Positions 1 to 12,721 of a stretch of 60,000 bases of DNA are shown here, one piece after another (the first letter of the stretch is position 1; the number at the start of each line of letters is the position of its first letter). The notes beneath the pieces were generated by a model. That model saw nothing but the letters and a program-made list of their open reading frames with translations, did not search any database and had not been told where the DNA came from. The stretch lies in assembly GCF_037975245.1 (NCBI RefSeq), contig NC_092575.1, forward strand, positions 26,564,841 to 26,624,840, written 5' to 3'. This DNA comes from Apostichopus japonicus. Its lineage: Eukaryota > Echinodermata > Holothuroidea > Aspidochirotida > Stichopodidae. Both the position numbers and the translations under genes were made by a program.

Positions 1-175
1 TGGTACGATACGGACTCGTCGCGTCGCAATCTCCAGGCGCAGGGGATTGGTATGCTCGGTCGTCACATATAGAGCTGGTTTCGATTTGAATTCTGAAATC
101 CAAAATGGTGAATTGAGAGAAGACTACGTCATCCTTATCAAAAAAGAAACACCATGTCAGAAATGATCGAGTACA

Positions 176-181
176 TTTAAT
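176..181 (-). terminator. Candidate poly(A) signal ATTAAA for the small secreted-protein gene
   Basis: The minus strand reads ATTAAA about 145 nt downstream of the proposed TAG, a normal distance for a short 3' untranslated region. This is a motif match only. Confidence 0.35.
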
Positions 182-324
182 GTTCATTGCTTTGATTAGG
201 GAATAGTCAGCATTTTTTCACCGTTTATATATTGTAGATATTGACATGTAGCAGTTCCGCGATACTCTTTCAGGCAAATAATTGCCCATGACGTTATCCC
301 TCCTTTGATCGATATTTTTTAGTA

Positions 325-346
325 CTACAAAGTCGAAAAAATCTCT
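325..346 (-). CDS. Secreted-protein gene, proposed terminal exon
   Basis: After a pyrimidine-rich acceptor (TCCCCTTTTTCAAG), the first base completes the codon left open by exon 3. Six more codons and TAG follow. This is the most tentative exon, because the gene could instead continue past the left edge of the window. Confidence 0.4.
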
Positions 347-3300
347 CTTGAAAAAGGGGACAAGAAGTCTTTCATTTTGATATGAAATATACAGACAAAG
401 AGGCATTTTATAAGTTGTAAGAAAGTTAGTAAGATATGTTGAATATTACAAAATTAAGACAACTAAATATTATGCTTTGGTATCGAATATCGAATATTTT
501 CGTTCAGGAAAAGTGCTCAAAATGCAGTAGTAAAACATCTTTGTTTTTACATGTTATCAATCAGGATCTGTTTTTTTTTTTGTGGCTGGCATGCTAAAGA
601 GCATGAATGGAAGTACATTTGGTGCAAAAATTGGGTAAATTGAGGTAATTTTGACCCCTTTAGGTCTCCCAGGAGCAGCGTACGGAAATTGTTTACTACT
701 GAATGTAGAGGTTTGTTAACAAGTGGTGAAAACTTCAGGTGAGTTGGAAAATCAAGAACAGTGAAAAAACTTCCAGCCTCCATCGGGATTCGAACCCGGG
801 CCTCCCGCTTTATATGCGACAAAGGTCGTGAAGACAAATTAAGGACAAATAATGCACAAATTCAGGTATTGTATATAGTGTGAAATTAAGGCAGTGTTAT
901 ATAGTGTTACATAGTCAGTAAGTGCCCAACACGTACAGACAATTTCAAAAGACATATACTTTCCCAGACGGATAGTGTCATAGACCTAGCGTATTAAAAC
1001 TCGTGAAAGTCACAGTATAGTAATATGAAGAATATGGATAATGTCATATTTGTTGTTCTAGAGTTTAAGTATAACTGTGTCACAATAATGGTCCGCATTC
1101 AGTGTCATAATTGTGATGCTTTTAATGAATAGATATGTGTTTTCTTATTTATTACGAAAAAAACATACAAAATACATTTTAATGAAAAAAAAATCCTCCA
1201 AAAACAAGCTTGATTCATATCGCTGAAATATTTGTCAATGCCCAAACTTACGCAGGGTCGTTTGGATTTGCTATGATTAAATCCTCTAGCGCTCTAACAC
1301 GATCTCCAAATTCCTCTGCTCTTTTATGTCTCCTGGAGCCTACCGCATTATCTTCAACGTACTTCGAAAAAAAGAGATGAACTTCACTAGGAATACGATC
1401 TGCAAGATATAAAGAGAAAAATGGCGGTACATTACAGAATAAATCTGTGATATCTACAGAAGTCCAAAGATGGGGGCGAAATTCTTAACCCACCCCCTGT
1501 CCGACAGATTTATGGAAGGGCCAAAGAAGAATAGTTAATTACCCCGAAGAAGGGGGGGGGGGACGTATCTTGCTTAGGGGTGCAGGATTTCCCCCGGATA
1601 ATATTGTCCTTCCATGGGGAACAACTAATTATTAAGACGTTAAAGGATGCATTCTAAGGCATATTTAGGTCTTAACGATAGGTTGTGGTAATCAATGCTC
1701 TTCAGTTTTTGGTTGATAGGGGATGGAGCGGGGGAGGGGGGGGGGGGTCTATACCCGTATGATAAATCTAACTCTCCCAACTGAACGTTTAACCCGCCTT
1801 CCCTCAACTACAGATGAAGGTGGGCATTCCCCACCGCTGAGTGAGTGATGCATGTGAATGAAGTGATCAATGTATCATTTTACAATTTTGCCTCAAAATA
1901 TTGAATTCCTCACTTATTATGGTCATCTTGCTTCAAATCGGTAACAAGTGATCTTGACAATGCACAAGTTTGTTCTATTTACAGAAAGATCTTTACATGT
2001 TTGAGGGCTGCTTAAAACGTTCCCAGTTTTATCGTCCCAGGCATAACAACGAACGAATGTTAGGAGTTGAACCTCGTTTTGCTACACAGCTCTATCATCT
2101 TATGGATTCATGGGATTTGATGAGAATTGTATACATGCAGCAAGGTTTAGGAAGTAAGGTCCTGTCATGTTTTCATAATTATATGATAAAATGTAATATT
2201 ATCCTAAATCAATTCATGTATTAACGTCAAAGGGTCTAACTTTTCGATCTGAGCAGTAATTTAATTCTTCAAAGGAAATTTGAAACGAAAAATAAAATAG
2301 ACGAAAGCAGTCTAGTTTTAATGTGTCCTTTCTGTTTTCTTCTCAGCTTGAATTTGAAGAATATCCTGCGGCGATCGAAACGCCAGACCTTCTAACTTTT
2401 ACATATTTACTTTACAAAGGCATTTTGTAGCAGATTCGCAGTTTGTTCATTGATTTCTCTCTCTCTTTTAATTATTTGATGTAGATTCAGATTATATGAT
2501 GCTATGTAATAAACATTAAAAGAATTGTTCGGTATGTAGTTTAAAGAGAACACTGTTAGTGTATGTTGGTAACAAGGGGATGGAAGGAGGTTTTGGTGAG
2601 GGGATGTGTGTTTTAGGAGGGTGGGGTGAGGGTGGGAGGGGGTGAGGGTGGTGCTGAAGGGAAATTGGGAAAGGACAGTCGAACCTTCTCACTTCTTACT
2701 GGAATATATATGAGGATTGTGGTTTGAAAGAGTGTTTAATTCCTACAGTGATTAACTGCCTTAATATAGCATTGCCAAACTTACCTGAGTCTTCAGCAAA
2801 ATGACGGAATGCTGCACTCAATGGTAAAACACATAGTAACAGAAGTGCCACCCTACAAGAAACAAACAAGTAAAATAAAGAAGAGAAAATATAAATGAAA
2901 TAGAAAAGGTATCGTCATGCCAGAGGATTTCACTGGTGTGATCTAAATGCTTAGCATATACCTATACACAATAAGGCTCGTAAACCTTCATGTATATATA
3001 AGGAACACAAAGAAAGGTGTGCTTTTCAGAAGAGGTGGAAATCCCCATCAGAATATAAAAAAAGGTGTTCTTTAAGAAAAGGTGGAGGAGAGGAGTGTGG
3101 AGAAGCTATAAATATTTTCTCTAATCACATAATTTGTAGGAGCATGGACTCTCTCATAATGTCCATGGAAGATCAATTTTAGTTAGAAGAGCAAATCCCT
3201 GCCCCCCCCCCCTCCCCACCGTTTTATATTTTTTGCATTGAGTTTCTTCATGCCCTGTTAGCTCTAAAATGAGTGTGTATTATCATAATATATGAAAATA

Positions 3301-4108
3301 GATAGATCAGTTTGTTTTCTTTGTTTTTGGTTGGACTATATATAGTACAGCCTATAGCAGTGATGTAATTCTCACCTTATTATATAATTGTAACAACGAA
3401 ACAACGATTTACAAGATATTGACTAACTAATAGATAGATAGATAGATAAACAGATAGATGGATAGATAGATGGATGGATGGATGGATGGATGGATGGATG
3501 GATGGATGGATGGATGGATGGATGGATGGATGGATGGATGGATGGATGGATGGATGGATGGATGGATGGATGGATGGATGGCTGGCTGGCTGGATGGCTG
3601 GATGGATGGATGGATGGATGGATGGATGGATGGATGGATGGATGGATGGATGGATGGATGGATGGATGGATGGATGGATGGATGGATGGATGGATGGATG
3701 GATGGATGGATGGATGGATGGATGGATGGATGGATGGATGGATGGATGGATGGATGGATGGATGGATGGATGGATGGATGGATGGATGGATGGATGGATG
3801 GATGGATGGATGGATGGATGGATGGATGGATGGATGGATGGATGGATGGATGGATGGATGGATGGATGGATGGATGGATGGATGGATGGATGGATGGATG
3901 GATGGATGGATGGATGGATGGATGGATGGATGGATGGATGGATGGATGGATGGATGGATGGATGGATGGATGGATAGATAGATAGATGGAATTCACGTTA
4001 GTTATAACATGAGTAAACATTTTCCCTGCATGGACGTATAGAGAAACAAAAGCGAAAGATAACTTACATCGTATGATGACCTGTCCGGCTAGTGCGAAAG
4101 ATGAACAT
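325..4108 (-). CDS. Small secreted protein gene, four coding exons (79 or 92 aa)
   Basis: Four minus-strand exons join in frame: 4108-4068, 2852-2785, 1399-1252 and 346-325 (TAG at 327-325). The three donors read AT|GTAAGT, CAG|GTAAGT and GC|GTAAGT, and the acceptors end TTGTAG, TTGCAG and TTCAAG. The product opens with a signal peptide ([14 protein letters not shown]), then a charged, helical-looking region that ends IFSTL. Two starts are possible: an in-frame ATG at 4108 after an upstream TAA (92 aa), or an ATG split by intron 1, AT at 4069-4068 plus G at 2852 (79 aa). The second gives the more ordinary signal peptide. Around residues 45-64 (79-aa numbering) the spacing R-x3-R-x3-F-x2-R-x3-L loosely echoes the ERFNIN pattern of the I29 cathepsin propeptide family, but the usual Glu and Asn are missing. 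An RRHKR stretch could instead be a prohormone-convertase site. Function is not recognised. The last exon is the least certain part. Confidence 0.6.
347..1251. other. Intron 3 of the small secreted-protein gene
   Basis: This intron contains one copy of the dispersed repeat family described at about 500-805. No coding content is visible in the rest. Confidence 0.4.
500..805 (-). mobile_element. Dispersed repeat, copy 1, with tRNA-like B box (SINE-like)
   Basis: The body (about 500-735) matches copies at 13230-13700 and 49895-50310; shared words include TACATGTGGTGCAA-like and CTCCCAGGAGCAGCGTAC. Only this copy continues into a minus-strand segment (about 783-803) reading CCGGGTTCGAATCCCG. That is a textbook tRNA T-arm and RNA polymerase III B box with a 4-bp stem. 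A matching A box is not obvious, so this is called SINE-like by inference. Confidence 0.45.
1252..1399 (-). CDS. Secreted-protein gene, coding exon 3 (main body)
   Basis: This 148-nt exon is open throughout in the frame set by exon 2. It has acceptor TATCTTGCAG and donor GC|GTAAGT. It carries most of the mature protein, including [11 protein letters not shown], the basic RRHKR stretch, and an acidic amphipathic segment ([14 protein letters not shown]). Confidence 0.65.
1985..2153 (+). CDS. Isolated exon-like open segment, unrecognised
   Basis: The segment is open for 56 codons between an acceptor (TTCTATTTACAG) and a donor (GGAA|GTAAGG). Its composition looks protein-like (…[19 protein letters not shown]…). 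It lies on the opposite strand inside intron 2 of the small secreted-protein gene, with no partner exons found. It may be an exon of an overlapping gene, a transposon fragment, or chance. Confidence 0.2.
2350..2430 (+). repeat. Dispersed repeat fragment sharing an [16 protein letters not shown]-like segment
   Basis: This segment resembles 31190-31262; both share CCTGC-(3 nt)-GATCGAAA followed by ACATATTTAC. Both can be read as short frames ending shortly after. They look like fragments of one retroelement family, which is not identified further. Confidence 0.3.
2785..2852 (-). CDS. Secreted-protein gene, coding exon 2 (signal peptide)
   Basis: This 68-nt exon has a strong acceptor (TTTCTTGTAG) and donor (CAG|GTAAGT). 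It encodes a hydrophobic stretch with four consecutive leucines, then a plausible signal-peptidase site after PLSA, then FRHFAEDS. It ends in phase 1. Confidence 0.65.
3430..3990. repeat. GGAT tetranucleotide microsatellite, about 560 bp
   Basis: This is an almost pure (GGAT)n array with GATA-type units at both ends and one GGCT-rich interruption at 3581-3600. It lies in intron 1 of the small secreted-protein gene. The SIHP and MDGW reading frames over it are products of the repeat. Confidence 0.97.
4068..4108 (-). CDS. Secreted-protein gene, coding exon 1
   Basis: This exon holds the in-frame ATG at 4108-4106 and ends in AT immediately before a perfect GTAAGT donor at 4067-4062. If the upstream ATG is not used, translation starts at the ATG formed by these two bases and the first base of exon 2. 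The 5' limit of the exon is unknown. Confidence 0.5.
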
Positions 4109-4271
4109 ATTGAGTACAGCTGTTTATTTGTTTGTCTGCCACTCCTCAATCTTATTAGAAAAAAAAGAAAAAGAAAAAAAAAAGACACAGAAACAATAAA
4201 TGTTTTAATTAAATCCGAGGCTCAATGTTAACGATAATGATTTTATTAAGTTTTGATCGACTCATCATGTG

Positions 4272-4686
4272 ATTTATTAAACCAACAAGCTATTTCATTC
4301 ATTAACCAACAAGCTATTTGATTCATTAAATCAACAAGCCATTTGATTAAATGAAATCAACAAACTATGTCATGCTTTAAATCAACAAGCTATGATATAG
4401 ATTAAAACAACAAGCTATTTGATTGATTAAACCAACAAGCTACTTGACTGATAAAACCAACAAGCTTTTGTTTGCTAAAACCAGCAAGCTATTTGATTGA
4501 TAAAACCAACAAGCTATTTGATTGATAAAACCAACAAGCTATTTGATTGATAAAACCAACAAGCTATTTCATTGATTAAACCAACAAGCTATTTGATTCA
4601 TTAAACAAACAAGCTATTTGATTCATTAAACCAACCAACTATTTGATCGATTAAAAAAACAAGCTATTTGATTGATTAAATCAAAT
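4272..4686. repeat. 25-bp minisatellite in duplication copy 1
   Basis: About 16 imperfect units are built on ACCAACAAGCTATTTGATTG plus a short AT linker. The period of 25 is exact between 4506, 4531 and 4556. Confidence 0.9.
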
Positions 4687-7600
4687 TTTGTGTTCACGTT
4701 TGTAGCATGATAGCTTTTGATGCGATGACGTCTTCAGTGCCCGCCTGACATATGATCGCCATGGGTATGAATGCTATTCACGTGACAGCCCTTTAAGTGA
4801 CAACTTTTCTACGACATATCATGGCTTCCGCAAAACAATAAAAAGGAATAAGCTAAATAAAAATGAATTTAATTTTAGGGACCTTCGAAAACAATTGATC
4901 AGAAATTTCAGCACTGCACCATGAAAGCAAAGGCAAATTGGTTGAAATATAATTTACAGCTCATACAAGGGAGGTGGGATGAGGTGGAATATCAATGTGG
5001 AGAAATGTACAAGGTGTTATTACATTTGAAAACCAGACAATACCAGATAATGATGTATAGATAAATATCTAACCCATTTGGACTGCAAGATTCTCCATTT
5101 AGACACCCATTTATTTACAGTCAATTTTAATCTAATGATTGTTCTAAATTAGGCCGTGATTAAGCTTATTTTCAGTGAATGTTCTTTCTTAAAATGAGAG
5201 ACCTTTCATGTTAATACTTCTATGGCCAATGGAAATAAATTTTAACATAAGTAGGTTTCACACGATCTGACCCCTAATGGAAGAAGTCAGTGTAATTTAT
5301 GTCTGTATTTTTTTTCCCATGGAAGGGTAACTACCCTTGAAGCCAAAGTACAACCTTTTTGAAGCTTTACTGTTTGAAACTGTTCTTTTGTCAGAAATAA
5401 CTGAGTGGGTGTTTTATTAAACCATGGGAACAAGTCAGTACAGCAATAACCAGCCCACCCCTCCCCCTGTATAACGAGGCCTCGTGAGCTCCATGAAACG
5501 TTAACAAGAACAACATAATCGGTTATACTGCATGTTATTGGATATTACGATATATATATTTTAATATTTGGTATAAACTTAAAGACCGTATCGGTCACCA
5601 ATGATATTGATTTAATATCAAACTTCGACAAACTTAACGACTACGACAAGCAGACATTGACGGGTGATAAATGACGTATACTGATTGTCTGTTTGCCTGC
5701 TTTGGAATTGTTTTGCAGCAGTCACCGATTGGGATGAGTCACCAATAAATGATCAAACAATATTGTTTTGATGGTTTGGGGGAATATGCAATAGTTCTTA
5801 GCATTATTGCCAAATCTTGTGTGGAGCAAGACACTAAATATCCAAATTTACTCTTTCAATGTTATAGCTTAAAGCAGCATTTTGCGGCCTTTTCTATGAT
5901 TTTTCTCAACCTCACTGATTCCACGATGCCATAACGGCATACATAACTAGCTTATATATTCAAATCTTACTTGAAATGGTGGCATAAAAGTCGTAAACTT
6001 TACAACTTTGTTTTTCTCTAAGATATTTCCGTTGGGATCCAAATAAACCTCGCCCATAATATGAATATTTAAAAGCTACGAACGTCATTGACCAATATGT
6101 AATACAACACCATTCTTGATTTTGTGTAAATTGTCTATGATAGTTGTACCAGGGAGCTGTTAGAGTACCAGCTCGCTGTTTGTACCAAGTTACCAACTCG
6201 ACGTTTTGAATCTATTTTTAGCAACGGCTTATAACTAAACCTGCATCTCTGATTGGGAGATGTCGAACTAGTAGGTTGGGAGAACTGTACTCGATTAATA
6301 TTAAATGTGTAATTTATCGGAGGACACTTTCCTTGTTATCTGCAAGTGTCCTTAATTACTCGCCAATCAACGCTTTTGGCAGGGAAAAACCTTGGCTAAT
6401 ATCTTCGTTTGCTGCTTTACGATTGAAATATGTAAAAAAACTCGATGGACTTGTCAAAAAAAGTGGAAAACGGCGACAAAACGCAAAATGCTGCTTTAAT
6501 TCTTAAACCTTGCGTGTACTGTCAGAACAATGCAACAACAAATGGTTAAGGTAACTGGTCATGCTTGTCACGAATCCACCGACAAACATATTGCATTTGC
6601 GGTCTGCGCACTCACAGAAAATTTGAACATATATGCAGTAAACAAGAATTGAAAGAATCCAACATAACATTGGTATAGTATCAAACTTGAAAGTAATATT
6701 GAGTGGGGGTTCAGCTTCAACCGTAATACAAGGGAACAATAAAACGGTTGAACTTCTTGAAAGTAACAGTCAGGGTTTGTTCAGATTCAAGAATTCCATC
6801 CATGGAAACCAACATACCGGGTATAGCATTGAAAGTAGAAAAAAATACGTGCTGTAAGCTACTTTAAAGTAACAATCATGGTCCATTCAGCTTCAAGAAA
6901 GTTCCAACATAACATTGGCAGTGTCAAAAAAAAATGGTATTGATTTTAAATCCTTCTAGATTTGAAGAGGAAATCCTCTACACAGGATGTGTAGTCTAAT
7001 CTCCTAAGTAATCACATAATGACATAAGAATTCCAAGACAGAAATCACAGGTGTTATAGTTTAATTTCAGGCTTTTAAGGGATAGGCGTTTCTTGCACTG
7101 CAATAGAGTGACTGGTCTAGCTACTGCCGATGTCCCGAGTCTGGTCACACCATAGGTTACCGCAGGTACTGACCTAGAGATTAACTGATTGGCTGGTGGA
7201 GGTTCCGGACGTGGTCTGTCGTGTTTTATTGTTAAGTATTGTTAAGTATTGTTTAGTATTAAGAGTATTGAAAGTAAAATTTAACCAAAGTAAAAAGTTA
7301 TCCAGCTGGAAAGGCAGTTGTTCACGGAAATGAACCGATGGTTATGTTTTTTTTCTGGGAGAAATAAAATAAGGGGAATCTCTCAGTAGGCATTCGCTTG
7401 TTATATGTGCCATTTCTTTAAATGTAAAGTAATAAATCGTGTGTTTGTCTCATCTTGTTGTGGTCGTCTGAAACATCCAAGTATTCGAGGATGGGCTGGA
7501 CACATAGTTATATCAAAAGTATACCCATGACAGGCGGTATCAAACTAAAATACGTGCTAAGCTACTTTAAAGTAACAGTTCAGGGTTTTCATAGCTATAA

Positions 7601-7966
7601 GTTGCAGTGCATTTGAGGAGAAAGAACAAGCACATGAGAAATATTTCGTGGAGTTCGTAAAACTCTATGAGAACGGTGATATGGTATTGCATATGTTTCT
7701 TGTAACGTAACGCACTATATATATGCTTTTTACTATATACCTGTGTCCTGTCACATATTCATATCTATGGTGGCATATTCCAAAAAGAGTCTATATTTAT
7801 CCGCCGAAATGTAAGGATATATTCCAAACACAGTGATTAACAAGAAATGCTATCCATATCAGGATGTGTTGTTTTGTGGTTTGGATGTCAAAGTGCACCA
7901 ATGGAAGAACACGTCGTCTGATGAAATCTTTTCGTTCTCGCTGCTCAAATTCAGCAAGGTCATGCA

Positions 7967-8110
7967 CTCATTCATTCATTTATTTTTTGCTTCACAATAT
8001 AAATACAGAGAAGTTAACTAAGTGACAAAATATATCAACAATAGGAAAAATTGTGAAAGGAAGCCCTCCAAAAACCAGAGGGCTTGTCTAGTAGAGCGAT
8101 CCCATAAGTA
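7967..8110 (-). mobile_element. Non-LTR retrotransposon 3' end, duplicated copy
   Basis: On the minus strand this ends in AATAAATGAATGAATG, the kind of short-repeat tail seen on CR1/Jockey-type elements. It is preceded by a conserved 3' untranslated segment (GGGATCGCTCTACTAGACAA…). No reverse-transcriptase coding is attached in this copy. Confidence 0.55.
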
Positions 8111-8255
8111 ATAGAGAGAACAATACAAGTATACAGTAACACTTATATCCACCCACACACCAACCTAACACGTATACCCACCCCCCCCACCCACCCCCAC
8201 ACAATACATAAATATACACATATGCATACACATTTGAATACAAATACGCACACGC

Positions 8256-8481
<226 letters not shown>

Positions 8482-8560
8482 TATAAGCATATACATATGT
8501 ACACATACATACACACACCCATGTTAATATAAACATGTATGCTTAGATAGATAACTAGTA

Positions 8561-11500
8561 AATCCGAGGCTCAATGTAAACGATAGTGATTTTATTAAGT
8601 TTTAATCGACTCATCATGTGATATATTAAACCAACAAGCTATTTGATTCATTAAACAACATGCTATTTGATTCATTAAATCAACATGCCATTTGATTAAA
8701 TGAAATCAACAAACTATGTCATGCTTTAAATCAACAAGCTATGATATAGATTAAAACAACACGCTATTGGATTGATTAAACCAACAAGTTATTTGTTTGT
8801 TAAAACCAACAAGCTATTTAATTGATTAAACCAACAAGCTATTTCATTCATTAAACCAACAAGCTATTTGATTGAAAAAAAACCCAACCTGTTATTTGAT
8901 TCATTTAACAAACAAGCTATTTGATTCATTAAATCAACAAGCTATTTGATCGAATAAAACAACAAGCCATTTGATTGATTAAATCAAATTATGTGTTTAC
9001 GTTTGTAGCATGAGAGCTTTTGATGCGATGACGTCTTCAGTGCCCGCCTGAAATATGTTCGCCAAGAGTATGAAGGCTATTCATGTGACAGCCCTTTAAG
9101 TGACAACTTTTCTACGATAGCAACAAATGACCTTCATGTCGAAAAACAGTTCGACTCATATCATGGCTTCCGCAAAACAAGAAAAAGAAATAAGCTAAAT
9201 GAAAATGCGTTAATTTTTAGGCACCTTGGACAACAATTGATCAGACCTTTTTAGAAGTATACACTGCACCATAAAAGTATAGGCAAATTGGTTCAAATAT
9301 AATTTACAGCTCATACAAGGAAGGTGGGATGAGGTGGAATAGAAATGTGGAGAAATGTATACAAGGTGTTATTACATTTGAAAACCAGACAATACCAGAT
9401 AATGATGTATAGATAAATATCTAACCCACTTGGACTGCAAGATTCTTCATGTAGACACCCATTTATTTACAGTCAATTTTAATCTAATGATTGGTGTAAA
9501 TTAGGCCGTGATTAAGTTTATTTTCAGTGAATGTCCTTTCTTAAAACGAGAGACCTTTCATGTAAATACTTCTATGGCCAATGGAAATAAATTTTAACAT
9601 AAGTATGTTTCACACGATCTGACCCCTAATGGAAGCAGTCATTGTAATTTATGTCTGTATTTTCTCCCCATGAAAGGGTAACTACCATTGAAGCCAAAAT
9701 ACAACCTATTTGAAGCTCTACTGTTTGAAACTGTTCTTTTGTATGAAATAACTGAGTGGGTGTTTTATGTCGTAAACCATAGGAACAAGTCCGTACACCC
9801 GTAACCAGCCCACCCCTCCCCCTGTATAACGAGGCCTCGTGAGCTCAATGAAACTTTAACAAGAACAACAAAATCGGTTATAGTGCATGTTATTGGATAT
9901 TACGATATATATATTTTAATATTTGGCATAAAATTAAATACCGTATCGGTCACCAATGATATGGATTTAATATCAAACTTAACGACTACGACAGCAGACA
10001 TTGGCGGGTGATAAATGACGTATACTGATTGTCTGTTTGTCAGCTTTGAAATTGTTTTGCAGCAGTCACCGATTGGGATGAGTCACCGATAAATGATCAA
10101 ACAATACTTGTTTTTTTTTGTGGTTTGGGGGAATATGCAATAGTTCCTACCATTATTGCCAAATCTTGTGTGGAGCAACACACTAAATATCCAAAATCAC
10201 TCTTTCAATTTTATAGCCTAAAGCAGCATTTTGCGTCCTTTTCTATGGTTTTTCTCAACCTCACTGATTTCCACGATACCATAACGGCATACATAACTAG
10301 CTTATGTATTCAAATCTTACTTGAAATGGTGGCATAAAAGTCGAAAACTTTACAACTTTGTTTTTCTCTAAGATATTTCCGTTGGGATCCAAATAAACCT
10401 CGCCCATAATATAAATATTTAAAAGCTAAGAACGTCATTGACCAATATGTAATACAACACCATTCTTAATTTTGTGTAGATTGTCTATGATAGTTGTACC
10501 AGGGAGCTGTTAGAGTACCAGCTCGCTGTTTGTACCAAGTTACCAACTCGACATTTTGAATCTATTTATAGCAACGGCTTATAACTAAACCTGCATCTCT
10601 GATTGGTTGAAGTCAAACTAGTAGGTTGGGGGAACTGTATGCGATTAATATTAAATGTGTAATTTATCGGAGGACACTTTCCTTGTTATCTGCAAGTGTC
10701 CTTAATTACTCGCCAATCAACGCTTTTGGCAGGGAAAAACCTTGGCTTATATCTTCGTTTGCTGTTTTATGATTGATATATGTAAAAAACTCAATGGACT
10801 TGTCAAAAAAGTGGAAAACGGCGACAAAACGCAAAATGCTGCTTCAATTCTTAAACCTTGCGTGTACTGTCAGAACAATGCAACAACAAATGGTTAAGGT
10901 AACTGGTCATGCTTGTCACGAATCCACCGACAAACATATTGCATTTGCAGTCTGCGCACTCACAGAAAATTTGAACATATATGCAGTAAACAAGAAATGA
11001 AAGAATCCATCATAACATTGATAGTACCAAACTTGAAAGTAATATTGAGTGGGGGTTCAGCTTCAACCGTAATACAAGGGAACAATAAAACGGTTGAACT
11101 TCTTGAAAGTAACAGTCAGGGTTTGTTCAGATTCAAGAATTCCATCCATGGAAACCAACATACCGGGTATAGCATTGAAAGTAGAAAAAAAATACGTGCT
11201 GTAAGCTACTTTAAAGTAACAATCATGGTCCATTCAACTTCAAGAAAGTTCCAACATAACATTGGCAGTGTCAAAAAAAAATGGTATTGATTTTAAATCC
11301 TTCTAGATTTGAAGAGGAAATCCTCTACACAGGATGTGTAGTCTAATCTCCTAAGTAATCACATAATGACATAAGAATTCCAAGACAGAAATCACAGGTG
11401 TTATAGTTTAATTTCAGGCTTTTAAGGGATAGGCGTTTCTTGCACTGCCATAGAGTGGTTGGTCTAGCTACTGCCGATGTCCAGAGTCTGGTCACACCAT

Positions 11501-12721
11501 AGGTTACCGCAGGTACTGACCGAAAGGTTAGCTGATTGTCTGGTGGAGGTTCCGGACGTGGTCTGTCGTGTTTTATTGTTTAGTATTGTTAAGTATTGTT
11601 TAGTATTAAGAGTATTGAAAGTAAAATTTAACCCAATTTAAAAGTTGTCCAGCTGGATAGGCAGTTGTTCACGGAAATGAACCGAAGAATATGTTTTTCT
11701 TTTCTGGGAGAAAGACAATAAGGGGAATCTCTCAGTAGGCATTCGCTTGTTATATGTGCCATTTCTTTAAATGTAAAGTAGTAAACCGTGTGTTTGTCTC
11801 ATCTTGTTGTGGTCGTCTGAAACATCCAAGTATTCGAGGATGGGCTGGACACATAGCAATATTAAAAGTTCCCATGACAGGCGGTATCAAACTAAAATAC
11901 GAGCTAAGCTACTTTAAAGTAACAGTTCAGGGTTTTCATAGCTATACGTTGCAGTGCATTTGAGGAGAAATATTTCGTGGAGTTCGTAAAACTCTATGAG
12001 AACGGTGATATGGTATATTGCATATGTTTCTTGTAACGTAATGCACGATTTAATTCATGCTTTATGCTATATAGACCTGTGCCCTCTCACATATTCATAT
12101 CTATGGTGGCATATTCCAAAAAAGAGTCAATATTTATCCGCCGAAATGTAAGGAAAAATGCCAAACACAGTGATTAACAAGAAATGCTATCCATATTAGG
12201 ATGTGTTGTTTTGTGGTTTGGATGTCAAAGTGCACCAATGGAAGAACACGTCGTCTGATGAAATATTTTCGTTCTCGCTGCTCAAATTCAGCAAGGTCAT
12301 GCACTCATTCATTCATTCATTTATTTTTTTGCTTCACAATATAAATACAGAGAAGTTAACTAAGTGACAAAATATATCAACAATAGGAAAAATTGTGAAA
12401 GGAAGCCATCAAAACTCCAGAGGGCTTGTCTAGTAGAGCGATCCCATAAGTAAATAGAGAGAACAATACACATATACAGTAACACTTATATTCACCCACA
12501 CCAACCTAATACGTATAACCCCCCACCCCACCCCCACCACCCACAATACATAAGTATACACATTTACATACACAATTGAATACAAATACACACGCATATA
12601 TAAATATATATATATAAATATATATATATAATTATTAGTATATGCATATACATATGTATACATACATACACACACACACACATGTTAATATAAACATGTA
12701 TGCTTAGTTAGATAAATAGTA
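8561..12721. repeat. Tandem segmental duplication, copy 2 (about 4.16 kb)
   Basis: This is the second copy of the 4211-8560 unit. It ends at about 12721, where the sequence passes straight into a minus-strand reverse-transcriptase fragment. That fragment is present only beyond this copy. Confidence 0.9.
8622..8990. repeat. 25-bp minisatellite in duplication copy 2
   Basis: This is the counterpart of 4272-4686, built on the same ACCAACAAGCTATTTGATTG core with about 14 units and more variants. The copy-number difference shows independent change after duplication. Confidence 0.88.

Noticed and set aside
783-803. Functional tRNA gene on the minus strand
   Set aside because: Only the T-arm/B box is present; no acceptor, D or anticodon arms can be formed, so a tRNA-derived repeat is more likely.
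3427-4188. Long frames over the GGAT array (SIHP and MDGW repeats)
   Set aside because: They are translations of a tetranucleotide microsatellite, open in several frames at once.
4272-4686. CRISPR-like regular repeats (25-bp unit)
   Set aside because: Tandem minisatellite without spacers.
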